NCBI RefSeq assembly: GCF_050624435.1
Contig: NC_134539.1
Span: 146,478,025-146,542,024, forward strand
DNA: 64,000 nucleotides
Source: Tenrec ecaudatus
Taxonomy: Eukaryota; Chordata; Mammalia; Afrosoricida; Tenrecidae
Direction of reading: 5' to 3'
Below are positions 12,346-23,178 of the stretch, one piece after another; position 1 is the stretch's first letter, and every line of letters begins with the position of its first letter. The notes beneath the pieces were generated by a model that worked only from the letters and a program-made list of their open reading frames with translations, was not told where the DNA came from and did not search any database. Position numbers and translations under genes: made by a program.

Positions 12346-12475
12346 GGGGCCTATGTTGGATAGCCCTGCCACACTTTCCTGCACCTTCAACGTGAATTAA
12401 CCTGGCAACAGGAGTTGACTGGCCAACCAAAACTGTGAGCTATTTCCCACCTTCATCAGTCCGGAGAAGCATATA

Positions 12476-12675
12476 GGAGTCCTTACAGTTAGTGGGTTAC
12501 ACATTGCACTGCTAGCCACAAGGTCTGAAGTTCAAATCTACCAATTGCGCTACAGAAGAAAGATGAGGCTTTCTGCTCCTGTGAAGATTTACAGCCTCAA
12601 ACCCACAGGGGTAGATTACTCTGCCCCGAAGAGTTGCTCAGAGTCAGAATCGACTCAGCGCCAGTGAGTTTCTGA
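12476..12675 (+). repeat. AfroSINE, full length
   Basis: Complete structure: head ggagtccttacagttagtgg, middle agaaagatgaggctttctgc, tail cagaatcgactcagcgccag followed by tgagttt. Confidence 0.85.
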
Positions 12676-13261
12676 GACGCATTTGCAAGTAGCCCAGCAT
12701 TGCTATCGGACGTGATCATTGGCGGTGGCTAGGGAGGGAGGGAGTACTTCCTGTAGATGGCAGCTTCTCTGCCACGAGAGCTTGAGACCATGGCCGAGCA
12801 CTTCACTGGAAGTAGAGAACTGGGTTTTCTCCATTCTCTCCCCTGCTGTGTGGTTGTAGGCATGGAATTCTGTTTATGAATCTGTTTTCCTGTGTAATAT
12901 TTGAGCTGCGGGGTTTCAAGATGCACTGGATCCTGCATCACAGAGCAGGGCTTTTTATCTGCAGTGCACTCCCAAGGAAGGCTGGGTGTCAGGACACCAA
13001 GGAGGGGAATTGAAACTATATTTGGGAAATATGCCTTATGCTGTGAAACTAACTGCTTTTTCATGTTGTATCTGTTTAAAAACAATTGAATTTATTTTCT
13101 ATGAGGGATTCAAAAGTTTTTTTAATTTACTGCTGAAAGTTTATGGTAAAGTTAAATAGTCCTGTGTATATTGTTAGTTTGTACTTGCCTGACCCTTTCA
13201 GAAAAAGTACTTTAACTTTGAGTCATTTTTTATCTCAGAAGTCCTCCGCTTGAGAAAAAAC

Positions 13262-13386
13262 GAGGAGCTGGTACCAAGGGTTCAAGTAGAAAACAAAAGT
13301 TTGAGAAAGATGAGGCCAACAAATATGCTTGACATACAAGAGTTGTACGAGCCCCCAATAAAATGATTAAAAATAAATAAATAAAA
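13262..13386 (+). mobile_element. LINE-like 3' end, 5'-truncated
   Basis: Shares ggtaccaagggttcaagtag, gagttgtacgagcccccaat, and an aaaatgattaaaaataaata tail with the other copies of this family. No clean flanking duplication was found. Confidence 0.75.
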
Positions 13387-14310
13387 GGGCAGCATTTACC
13401 CAGGGGCAATGTTCAGAAGGGTTAGCCAAAAAGAAGGAACAGAAATAGCACAGGGAAGAAAATGAGATAAGCGATCTTAAATCGTGGGGTTTGCAGTCTG
13501 TTACATGAAACAAAATATATTTAAACTGTGTATGGAAAATTGATCTGCTCTGTAAACCTCCATCCAATTCACAATAAAAAAAAGTTTAGATTTAAAAAGG
13601 AAGAAGAAGACGTCCTCAGCTTGTTGGTGTGATCATTGTGCGAACTGAGCAGGAAGGAACCCCTTGCATTCTGTCCTGCAGGCTCCAGACCCCCCACTGG
13701 CTTTCAAATCGCTGCCTTGTTCACTGCAGTCCTTCCTCCTGGTGGCCATCGTGCCGCCACGGCACGGCGGCTCCTTGGCAATCGCTGTATTCTCCTTCCA
13801 GTATCCAAATACAATGTTGGATGTTGAGGTGATCGCATCTGCACACTGTGATGTCCTGTTCGGTGAATGCAAGCCTGGAGGGTGTGATTTTCTCAGAGGA
13901 CCATGGGGACGTTCTTGTGGACGCGGCTGTGGCTGGTGTAAGTTACCATACAGGACCACAACTTCAGTGCCTAAAGTGATCTCTGGGAAGCACAGACGTT
14001 GTGGTCCTGCATGGTAGGTACCACCTGGGACAGCTCGGGCACAGACTGACCCTGTGGTGCCTAGGCAGCATCTGACAGCAGAGTGAGCCCCTTTCTGCAA
14101 GATTCCATGACACTCCTTCCTCACCCACATTTAACATTTATTCTGAACTTATAAGAAGAGCTTTAAAACTCACTTCAGCTCGGAAACTGGCATTACTTTC
14201 CGGGAAGGGCGGTTGTCCTTCCTTACGGTTCTCAGTGTGGTTGGTGCTAAAGGCACAGCAATTAGGTGGCTTATATGTATGAGCAACATATGGAGCTGTC
14301 CGAGAGGAGA

Positions 14311-14491
14311 GGAGCCCTGGTGCTGTAGTGGCTGCACACTGGTCTGCTGGCCACAGGCAGCAGTTTGAAGCCACCGGCTGCGCCTCGGGAGAAAAATGGG
14401 CCTTTTTACCAGCGGAAACTCACAGAGGCCATCTGCCCTGCCCTCTCAGGTCGCTATGAGCCCACATCAACTCACGACACTGAGTTTGGTT
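14311..14491 (+). repeat. AfroSINE, full length
   Basis: Head ggagccctggtgctgtagtg, internal caggcagcagtttgaagcca, tail aactcacgacactgagtttg. Confidence 0.85.
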
Positions 14492-15421
14492 GTTGACAAG
14501 CGACTACTGCAACTTATCCCTCTCCTTCTCCAGGATGAAGCATATTATTTAAAAAAGGCCTTTTTTGGAAATTTCTGTAGGAGGAGGGTCACTCAACGGC
14601 ACATTGGATAGCTTGTATTATGTGTAGATTGCCATTTGGTGGGACTACAGCCTGCTTTCGGGGACTAAGATTCTTGAGTGTAACAGGAGGAGTTTGTTAA
14701 CAAGGACAGAGCAAGGGCCATGCACTTTGTTTCAGTGATAATGGTGACAATGTTACCCTTACTCAAACTTGGGCTGTGGGTCACATCAAACACTTTTGTC
14801 TCTTCATTTCTCTGTGGTGGGGAAGGTGGGGGGCGGGGTAAGCCTCAAAGATAAGGTGCAATAGACTCAGTCCTTTGTGAAGATCCAGCTGAGGGAGCAG
14901 GGCAGGACACACAGTGCGGGGAAAGGAGTGACGGAGTGACGCAGCCCCCGGCCAGCTGAGGAAGCTGGGAGGGAGTTTGCCGTGTGTGAAGCTGGCCTCC
15001 AGCCTAGGAAGCCCTTTCACATCAACTCGTACCCCCACTCCTCTTGTTGCTAGGTTCTGGAGGCTATGCAAAAACCAGCAGTGTATGAAAATGGAGGGCT
15101 GTGTTTTTATTTTTTCCTGTTTTCCGATCACCCAAGGTTTAACCACTTCACCTTTCCCCTGTGCTGGGTGGGAGCCATCTCCAGAGCTCCACCCACACCC
15201 CTGCAGGCCCTGCCGTCCTGGAGCCTGCCCTGCCTTCCTGGCCTAGTGAATCACTGTGGCTCCAGGCTTTTTGAGGGCAGGTGCTGGGAGCCTGGCCCAC
15301 ATGATCCTAGAGGTGGAGAGAGTTCAGGCCCAAAGAATGTCGTTAAATTCTCAGGTGCTGCTTCTCAGCAGTTGCTGAGCTTCAGGCTACGTAACTTTAG
15401 GCTCCGCAACCCCACTGCCAT

Positions 15422-15573
15422 CCCATGAGCCCCAGCTCCACTCCCCAGAGGGTAAAGTAGAACTGCTCCCTCGAGCTTCCAAAGTTATCCGTCTTTGTGG
15501 GAGCACAGTCTTTTGGACTGGGCAGCTGGCGGATTTGAACTGCTGGCCTAGCCCACTGTGCCGCCAGGGCTCA
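15422..15573 (-). repeat. AfroSINE
   Basis: Reverse copy missing part of its tail; the right end gtgccgccagggctcat marks the head. Confidence 0.7.
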
Positions 15574-16160
15574 TAGGATCTGGGTACCCACAACCGGCAC
15601 CCTCTTGGCTCAGTGCCCATAGCTACTGGGAGGCAGATGGGCCCTGCAGGGTAGCTGGGTGGGGCACCCTGGCAGTAGCAGGGACTGGAGGGCAAGAGGC
15701 AGCAGGGCGTAACTTCTTGGAGGCCGCCTGCGACCCTCCTGGAGGAAGGGGACCCCCACAGCCATGGCCACCATACCTGCCAGCTTATTAATGCACAGAG
15801 TCGTCAGGCGGTAAAATGTCTCGTTGCCGAAAAAGTGAAATTTCATATAATGGGATAATGAGTGTATGACTTTTTAAATAAAAATTACAGTGTGTGTGTG
15901 GGCGGGAACGACAAGAAAGCAAGTGACAATGTCTATCCTTTTAGAACGTTGTAGAGGTGGTAGAGTTTAAACATTTCAAATATAAAGTGTTTTAAGATCT
16001 TCTCCCCTTAGAGATACTTTCAAGTGATGGACAGACTCCTAGTTATAAGTCCCAGTGGTGTGTTCACTGTCATTAAGGAGTTCCCAACATGAAAATCTTA
16101 GATTTCAGGCATGTGCTGTGGGTACAGAAGTTTTGTGGTGCGTTTCATGTTTTCGTGACG

Positions 16161-16255
16161 GGGCTTTGTACTCCCGTAAAGAGTTAATGCAGTCTCAGAA
16201 ACTCACAGGGGCAGGTCTACCCTGTCCTACAGGGTCACTCCCAGTCAGTGGTCAG
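16161..16255 (+). repeat. AfroSINE 3' half
   Basis: Contains tactcccgtaaagagtta, actcacaggggcaggtctac and cctacagggtcact; the head is absent. Confidence 0.7.
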
Positions 16256-17028
16256 GGGAGACAGTCGAGAAAGGACAGAGTGGGTGGAACATTGGGTCTT
16301 TAAAGAATAGAAAAAACCTTTTGTCACCAAGTCACACTTAGATTGAAGTGAAGAATCATGAGTCATGAACTAGTTTAACCCAAAGATTTTTCCATTTTGT
16401 ACTTGATTCAGACTTGGTGCTTGAGTGTTGCTGAAAGCCGGGCATTACGTAGCGTATTGTTCCAAAGGTGGCTTAGATGCGACTCTATCAAGCTGAAATC
16501 ATTAACATATGTCAGTATGAATTCTCAGTTTAGCAAGTTAATAAGTTTCCTGTTGAATAGATTTCTCCAAGCAGTTACTTAACAAAGCTTGTCTAATGAG
16601 CAGTCAGAGGAATTTGGCCTGGCTTTGTTGGGCATCTCGGGAATCCTAGTGGCATGGTGTTACCTGTTAAGCTGCTAAACTCAAGGTTCCCGCTCCCACT
16701 GGCAGAATTTGACATCTGTCCAGGTCCCTAATCGTAGCCATTAGGCAGTACACAACACAGACAAAACCAACAGCCATCATGTTCCGAGTGGTCTGTTGCT
16801 CATTGCTCCTATTGAGAGATCTAGCCCAGGGCACCTTACCCCCACTGGCCCGTGACCGTGCATTTGGATTTGGGGAACTATTGGATTAGACGTCTTTGGG
16901 GAGTTCCTCAATCTACTGGGGGGGGGGGGGCAAGCAGTTGGTTGGTCCTCAAGGCTTACATTATTTCTGCTCTTTCCAAATTATCTCTAAATGTGACTCT
17001 CTCTGAACTACTTGCAGTCTAGCTTTGT

Positions 17029-17234
17029 GTTTAGGGCAGCGGTTCTCAACCTGTGGGTTGCGCCCCCTTTGGGGGTCGAACAACCCTTTCACGGGGGTCG
17101 ACCGATTCATAACAGTAGACAGTTAGTTATGCAGTAGCAACGAAAACAATTTTATGGTTGAGGGGTCACCACAACATGAGGAACTGTGTTAAAGGGTCGC
17201 GGCATCAGGAAAGTTGAGAACCACTGGTTTAGGC
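17029..17234. mobile_element. Nonautonomous hAT element, SPIN/URR1-like
   Basis: The 190-base element (17037-17226) has terminal inverted repeats: cagcggttctcaacct at one end and the complement of cagtggttctcaactt at the other. It is flanked by the 8-base duplication gtttaggg / gtttaggc (one mismatch), the hAT hallmark. There is no transposase. The ends match, from memory, the SPIN and rodent URR1 groups. Confidence 0.85.
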
Positions 17235-17586
17235 TCTTTGCACTGTATCCTCCCCACAGTGGCTTCCAGATAAAAAGCCTCCCGACATGTGGAAAACAGG
17301 GGCGCCCTCCGTGCCTCTGAAGAACGGAGCCACAGAAAGTGGAGCTGGTCTCTCAGCTGTCTGCCTTTGCTTACTGGGTGTGTTTACATCTGTACAAACA
17401 CGTGGGCTTCAGTGGTGGGAGGTTACTTCACACAAACTCTCCTTCCCACTCAACCCATCATGCTTGTAGGGACCGACATTTGCAGAAACAGTAAGGTGGA
17501 AACAGGATGCCACAGAGGAGAGGCTCTGACAGAAGTTCAACAGGTGCTTGTGTCGCTCGCTGCTCGTGTGTGCAAAGTGACGTTCT
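17230..17586 (+). repeat. Left arm of a roughly 358-bp inverted repeat
   Basis: From taggctctttgcactgtatc to tgcaaagtgacgttct. Its reverse complement recurs at 18711-19069 with four transitions and two small indels (3 and 1 bases). No known repeat family is recognised within it. Confidence 0.95.
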
Positions 17587-18149
17587 GGAGATGCAACGTT
17601 AGAAATGTGGGCTCACTGCAGTCACAAGAGAGAAAAAAAAGCATGCCACCGGGCCTGTGGGCCTCTACAGTTTAAACCTAAGGGTCTCAACTCTGATTTT
17701 TATGGTCAAAGGAGGTTTTTACTGGTATAATACTGGGAAGTGCGCTGTACTTGCCTACTGAGAAATGTTCATGGTGTTGGGGAAACGGTGGTCAAACGGA
17801 AGGGTCTGGGTTTCAGTTCATTCGTGCTCTTTAGGTGCCCACCAAGAGCCACCCAGATTCGGAGCAGGGCCGTCATCTCAGTGATAAAGGCTGGATTCGT
17901 GGTGGTGACCCACTGCTCTCCCCGATATGGTTTCCTGCTTTCTCAAAAGTGCTCCCCTCCAAAGGGACCTCTCCTTACTCCTTGAGAGTGTGCACATCCC
18001 TAGCACACCCCTTAGAGCTCTCCCCACCGCCACCCACACCTCCCCGCCTGGCCTCTTTCTTTCCAGTTACAGTTCACCGCCTAGACCTGACTATCACACA
18101 GGGAGAGACGAAGCTTGATTTTGAGTTGGTTGGGAGCTTAGTGGACAAG

Positions 18150-18270
18150 TGATCCCCCCCCCCCCCATTTTACAGTTAAGAAGCTTGATAGGGAAGTTAC
18201 GTGGCTCAGCCACCCCCTCATCAGTTTTAGTGGCAGAGCGGAGATCTGAGTGTAGACTGCTGTAATCCTT
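18150..18270 (+). repeat. MIR-like fragment with C-tract
   Basis: A run of C at 18153-18166 is followed by attttacagttaagaagctt and gtggcagagcggagatctga, the order of the MIR core. Confidence 0.5.
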
Positions 18271-18314
18271 CAGCCTGCTTCTCGCCCTCCCCCCCCCCCC
18301 CATTTCTTTCCCTC

Positions 18315-18640
18315 TCTCCTAAATCATTTCATCGGGAGCTCTTATCACAGTCCCATCCATCCATCCATCCATCCATCCATCCATCCATCCATCCATCCAT
18401 GTGTCAAGCACCTTTGTACATATGTTGCCATCTTCATTTTCTTTTTAATTTTTCATCATTTTCAAAACATTTTCTTTCTACTTGAGCCCTTGGTATAAAC
18501 TCATTCCCCCTCCTCCCCCTCCCATTTTTGATGGAACTTCCCACCTCTCAATAGTCTCTCTCTTAATGAATAGGTGTATTGCACGTATGGCTTGCATCTC
18601 AGACCTTACTTTTTTATTTATATATGATATAAGATGAAAA
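18315..18640 (-). mobile_element. LINE-like 3' end fragment
   Basis: Reverse copy of the family seen at 29829: tcatttcatcgggagctctt, gtgtcaagcacctttgtaca, tctacttgagcccttggtat. It encloses a CCAT microsatellite. Confidence 0.7.
18352..18400. repeat. (CCAT)n microsatellite
   Basis: About twelve uninterrupted CCAT units inside the LINE-like fragment. Related copies have only two or three (catccatccattgtg), so it grew in place. Confidence 0.93.
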
Positions 18641-18710
18641 TTTTATATCTGGAAATCCAGCCAGCAAGTCTCATTGATTCACCATCTTAGATCTCCGGCT
18701 CTTCCTATTC

Positions 18711-19069
18711 AGAACGTCACTTTGCACACACGAGCAGCGAGCGACACAGCACCTGTTGAACTTCTTCTGTCAGAGCCTCTCCTCTGTGGCATCCTGTTTC
18801 CACCTTACTGTTTCTGCAAATGTCGGTCCCTACAAGCATGACGGGTTGAGTGGGAAGGAGAGTTTGTGTGAAGTAACCTCCCACCACTGAAGCCCACGTG
18901 TTTGTACAGATGTAAACACACCCAGTAAGCAAAGGCAGACAGCTGAGAGACCAGCTCCACTTTCTGTGGCTCCGTTCTTCAGAGGCACGGAGGGCGTCCC
19001 TGTTTTCCACATGTCGGAAGGCTTTTTATTTGGAAGCCACTGTGGGGAGGATACAGTGCAAAGAGCCTA
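18711..19069 (-). repeat. Right arm of the inverted repeat
   Basis: Near-identical reverse complement of the arm at 17230-17586, separated by 1124 bases that contain a MIR-like piece and LINE-like sequence. Both arms carry matching open frames of about 95 codons (starting MENRGALRAS and MENRDALRAS) with no family resemblance that I can see. Confidence 0.95.
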
Positions 19070-19095
19070 CCCTTAGAGTACAAACAAACAAGGAC

Positions 19096-19286
19096 GCGCT
19101 GCCATTCAGTAGATTCCGACTCATAGCGACCCTATGGAGCAGGGTAGAACGGCCCTGGTGGGTGTCTGAGACTGCCACTCTCCATGGGAGCAGAAAGCCT
19201 TTCCTGCCTCCCATGGAGTTAGTGGTTTTAACGGCCGACCTGTGGTTAGCAGTCACACTTGTCCCCACTACACCACCAGGGCAGGG
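19096..19286 (-). repeat. AfroSINE, full length
   Basis: Reverse copy with gattccgactcatagcgacc at the left and actacaccaccagggcag at the right. Confidence 0.85.
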
Positions 19287-19746
19287 CGCCTGCTCCTGAG
19301 AGGAGCCATTATATGTTCACTCAATATTGAAAAAGTCAGTAAACCCAGACTTGGTCTGCTGGTAGCTCAGAGAGTCACATTCGAGTCCATCTGGAAAGCA
19401 CCGAAATAATGTAAGCCTTTGAGGACTTAACCTCTTTCTCCAAGTAGATTGAGGGATTTCCCAATGATAACTAGCCCAACAGGCCCTCAAACCCAAATGA
19501 GATGCAGGCGTCGAGGGGGAGTAAGGTGCTGTGGGCTAGGTTTCCCCATGGGAGGGAGGAACTCCAGGGGAGATGATGGCTAGAAGGCATTTTACATGAA
19601 TACTGGGAACACTGAGCCCCACGGCAGTCGGAACAGGAGAAAAACCCAGGGAAAAGCAGGCCCCACGACACTGTTCAAGCCCCATTGTTTAGGGTCCAGC
19701 TGTATTTTCTTCTAAAGGAAGAGTCTACTGAGTGGGGGAGGGCAGA

Positions 19747-20254
19747 CTCCAGAGTAGTGATTCTCAACCTGTGGGTCATGACCCCTTTGGAGGGGGTGGT
19801 GTAAAAATAACCCCTTCACAGGGGTCACCTAAAACCATCGGAAAACACATACTTCCCATGGTCTTAGGAACCGAGACACCGCTCCTCTATCCGTCTCCAG
19901 GCTGGTCCACCCACATGCACATACGCCACCTACGAGTACCCGGTGTGAAGACTGTTAGCCAGGCTACACCATGCTTCCAGACAGGGTTTCATGTATTTGC
20001 CATTAGAAAAATATTTCACAACATAATTACAAATTGTTTTTTGTGATTAATCACTATCCTTTAATTGTGTTCCACTTGTAACAATGAAAATACATCCTGC
20101 GTACCAGATCTTTACATTATGACTCATAACAGTAGCAAAATGACAGTTAAAAAGTAACAACGAAAATACTTTTATGACTGGGGGGTCACCACCACATGAG
20201 GAACTGTATGAAAGGGTCACGGTGTTAGGAAGGTGGAGAACTGCTCCTCCAGAG
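19747..20254. mobile_element. Nonautonomous hAT element (492 bp), SPIN/URR1-like, perfect TSD
   Basis: Body 19755-20246 flanked by perfect 8-base duplications ctccagag (19747-19754 and 20247-20254). Ends are tagtgattctcaacct and the complement of gagcagttctccacct. The last 120 bases are related to the smaller element at 17037. The middle is unrelated filler with no transposase motif. Confidence 0.88.
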
Positions 20255-20404
20255 GCTACTTACAAAGATGGTCACTTTGGGGGATGTTTGTGTGAGAGGC
20301 AGAGCAGGAGAGGGAAGCTTACAGACAGACTGACAGAATAAGGTGGTGGGAGAAGCAAATGTAAGGCCATAGGAATTAGAAGTGACTGGATTCCTGGGAG
20401 AGGC

Positions 20405-20614
20405 TCTGGGTAGGTAGTACAAACAATCATGTGCTCAGCTACCAGCCCAGAGGTTTACGGTTTGAATCCACCCAGTAGCACCTCAGAAGGAAGGACTGTC
20501 ATTCTGCCTCTGAGCAACCACAGCCGTTGAAAACCCTCTGAAGCACATCGGAGGAGACAGACAGGCACCATGCATCTGAACTGACTCACAGGAAGAAGTT
20601 TGACTTCGGGCTTA
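20405..20614 (+). repeat. AfroSINE, older subtype
   Basis: Diverged copy with ggtttgaatccacccagtag and the longer middle typical of the older subtype (ttgaaaaccctctgaagcac). Confidence 0.65.
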
Positions 20615-21770
20615 GATGCCTTGGTGTTTGTTTCTTTCTTGGAGACCTGAGAAGCACATCATGACAGCGTGGCCCTCTCCCATCCTGTGGTGTCTTCATG
20701 ACAGGCTCTGTGTGAGTCTACTGGGTCAGTCCATGTCACTGAGGACTGCACTTGGCTCTCCTGGCCCTGCACTTTACCAGGTAAGGTGGATGTCCTATAG
20801 TGATTGGTTCCTCCGGAGTCAGTGAGTTGAAGTCTCATTCTGTATGCCGCGGGATTACTATTGGCTAATCTTCTGATGTAAATTGCCAGGCCTTCCTTCT
20901 TAGTCTGTCACCACATGTGGCCCTGCTGGTGTTTGAAATACTAGCAGCCTGTCTTCCAGCAGCACAGGACCACACAAGCCACTGCAGTGTGAGAAGCTGA
21001 CAGACGTCCGCCCCTGTTGGACTCTGTACGGCTCAGGCAGTTCATGAGATACGCTCCAAAAAAAAAAAAAAGATACGCTCCAGCGAGTGTAGTACGTCAG
21101 GAGGCAGCCAGTACAATGTGGGAAACTATAGTGCTAATATCACCCACACTGTGTTTTCTAACTGTGATTAGGCTTTGGCTTCTCTCGCTAAACCTCTGCC
21201 ATTGTTTTCAGGGAGAGCCTTTGTTGTAAAGGAGAATCATTGTCACTTGTATTCCTAGTTGCATATAAATCCAGTTCTAGGGCATGTTCCCCCCTCCCCC
21301 AACTGAGCCAACGGTCAAGCTACAACTAGGAATAATATTCCTAGTTCCCAAAAGTCCAGTTCGCCGACATAGCTATTAAATACTGCAGGCAAGTGCCGGG
21401 AGGGTTGAAAGGACCAGTCACCTCGCACTCTGCCCTGGGCAGTGCAGTGCACTGTCGGGAGAGCCCCAGTCCACCAAGCCCTCCACAGTGACTCACTGAT
21501 AACACGTGCTGATTGGAGAGTCCTCAGATTTCTCAAGGACTCCTGAAGTGGGAATGTGGTTTTACTGCCTAAGTGGACCCGGGTGGGGGTGGGGGGTGGG
21601 TTTGGTTTGAGGAAGATAGGTGTACTTTGAATTTAGGAGGCTAGAGAAGGGACTAGAGCAGGGGAGGGAAGGAAGGCATTTAGGATGTCAGTAAGCTGAC
21701 ACTGCATAAAATAACTTCTTGCCTTCTGCACCAGGGAATAGTTTGTCTTGAAGGCACACTGAAAAAAAGA

Positions 21771-21803
21771 AATATATATATGTGTATATATATACATATA
21801 TAT
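21771..21803. repeat. (TA)n-rich microsatellite
   Basis: Alternating tatatatatgtgtatatata followed by catatatata. Confidence 0.85.
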
Positions 21804-22295
21804 TCTTGTAATTGCTATTAAGATGGCATGAGTAAATCTTTTTCTGTGTTATTTGTAAAAGGGATGGGAGGTCATGCTGTATTAGATCTTGAGTGCTTAG
21901 GACCCGGAAGTTCTTCATCTTGAATTTCCCCCTCAGATTTATTTTTTGAATAAAATTGTGATTCTTTGGTGTCAGATTAATTCAACAAAAGTTATGTCCT
22001 TAATTCTGCTTTCTCTGTGGAAATGGCTTTATTGTATATTATACACCTGTTTTGTGGTGTAATGAGTGCTATTTTTAAAAATGGAATACTTACATTCAAG
22101 TTGGTGATTATTTTCTAATCACAGTGTTCTGAAGAATTAAAAGCTGATACATTACTTAAATAAAATTTGTATTTGATTTGCTGTTTTCATTCCACAGTGC
22201 AGTTTTTTAGCTGTTTACCACATAAAAATTTGCGTTTTCTCACTTAAGCCCTTTAGTTTACTTTCACTTGCCTTTCATGCCAGTATGCCTAAATA

Positions 22296-22459
22296 TTGTC
22301 ATTAGGTGCCCTCACGGCAGTTCTGACACATAGCTGCCTTGTGGACCTTAATGAGACACTGCCCGGCCCTGTCCCATCCTCACAGTTGCTATCTTTGTGC
22401 CCAGTGTTACAGCTACTATATCAATCCGCCTCCACGAGGGTCTTTCCCTTTTTCATTAC
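22296..22459 (-). mobile_element. RTE LINE 3' end, outer nest, part 1
   Basis: Reverse complement of the RTE 3' terminus (ggtgccctcacggcagttct, agacactgcccggccctgtc). The element resumes at 25367, so a single copy was split by a later insertion. Confidence 0.75.
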
Positions 22460-23178
22460 CCCCGGCGTCAACAGCCCGTTCGCAGACAGAACAAGGGAAT
22501 GTTGCATGGCTTAAAATCTGCAAAGGTGGCCATCGGGGTTCACCCTCTCACCATACGCAGTCAATCTGCATGCTGAACAAATTGTCACAGAAGCTGGATT
22601 GTGTGGCATCCGGATTGGAGGAAGGTTTACTTACAACCTGAGACATGCAGGTGGCCCCACCTTGCTTGCTGAGAGAGGACTTGAAGCACTTGCTGAAGAA
22701 GAGCAAGGATTGCAGCCTTCAGTGTGGATGACAACTCAGTGTCAACAAGAACAAACTTCTCACAACTGAACCAGTGAGTGAAGTCATGGATGAATGGAGA
22801 AAAGATGGAAGATATCAAGGATTGGATCCATAATCAATGATCAGAGAAGCAGCAGTCTGGAGATCAAAAGACGTGTTGCATTGGGTAAATCTGTTGCATA
22901 AGGCCTCTTTAAAATGTTTAAAAGCAAGGATGTGGCTTTGAGGACAAGGGTACACCTGACCCATGCCATGGCGTTTCTAATCACCTCATATGCATGTTGA
23001 AGTTGGACATTACATAGGGAAGACTGACGAAGAATACATGCATTAATTAGAGTGACGGTTTGTGGATTCTTATATCTGTAGAGCTCCCAGTAAAATGGGG
23101 AAAATGTATTAACTTCATGGGAAAGAAAAAAGGAATGATATTGATGAAGACTATTGAAAGTATGGGCTGCCAAAAGAA
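22460..23178 (+). pseudogene. RTE ORF2 remnant (reverse transcriptase C-terminal half)
   Basis: Degenerate RTE/BovB-type LINE sequence. Conceptual pieces such as EIKRRVALGKS and DVALRTRVHLTHAMAF, broken by stops and frameshifts, match the post-RT segment of the family. The frame is interrupted at about 23178 and its continuation (ccttgaagaagtacagtcag) is found at 25119. It is inactive. Confidence 0.82.

Noticed and set aside
17289..17675. Open frame in the left inverted-repeat arm, conserved in the right arm
   Set aside because: Conservation is explained by the recent duplication itself: six differences in total, including an indel that shifts the frame at the end. There is no evidence of coding.
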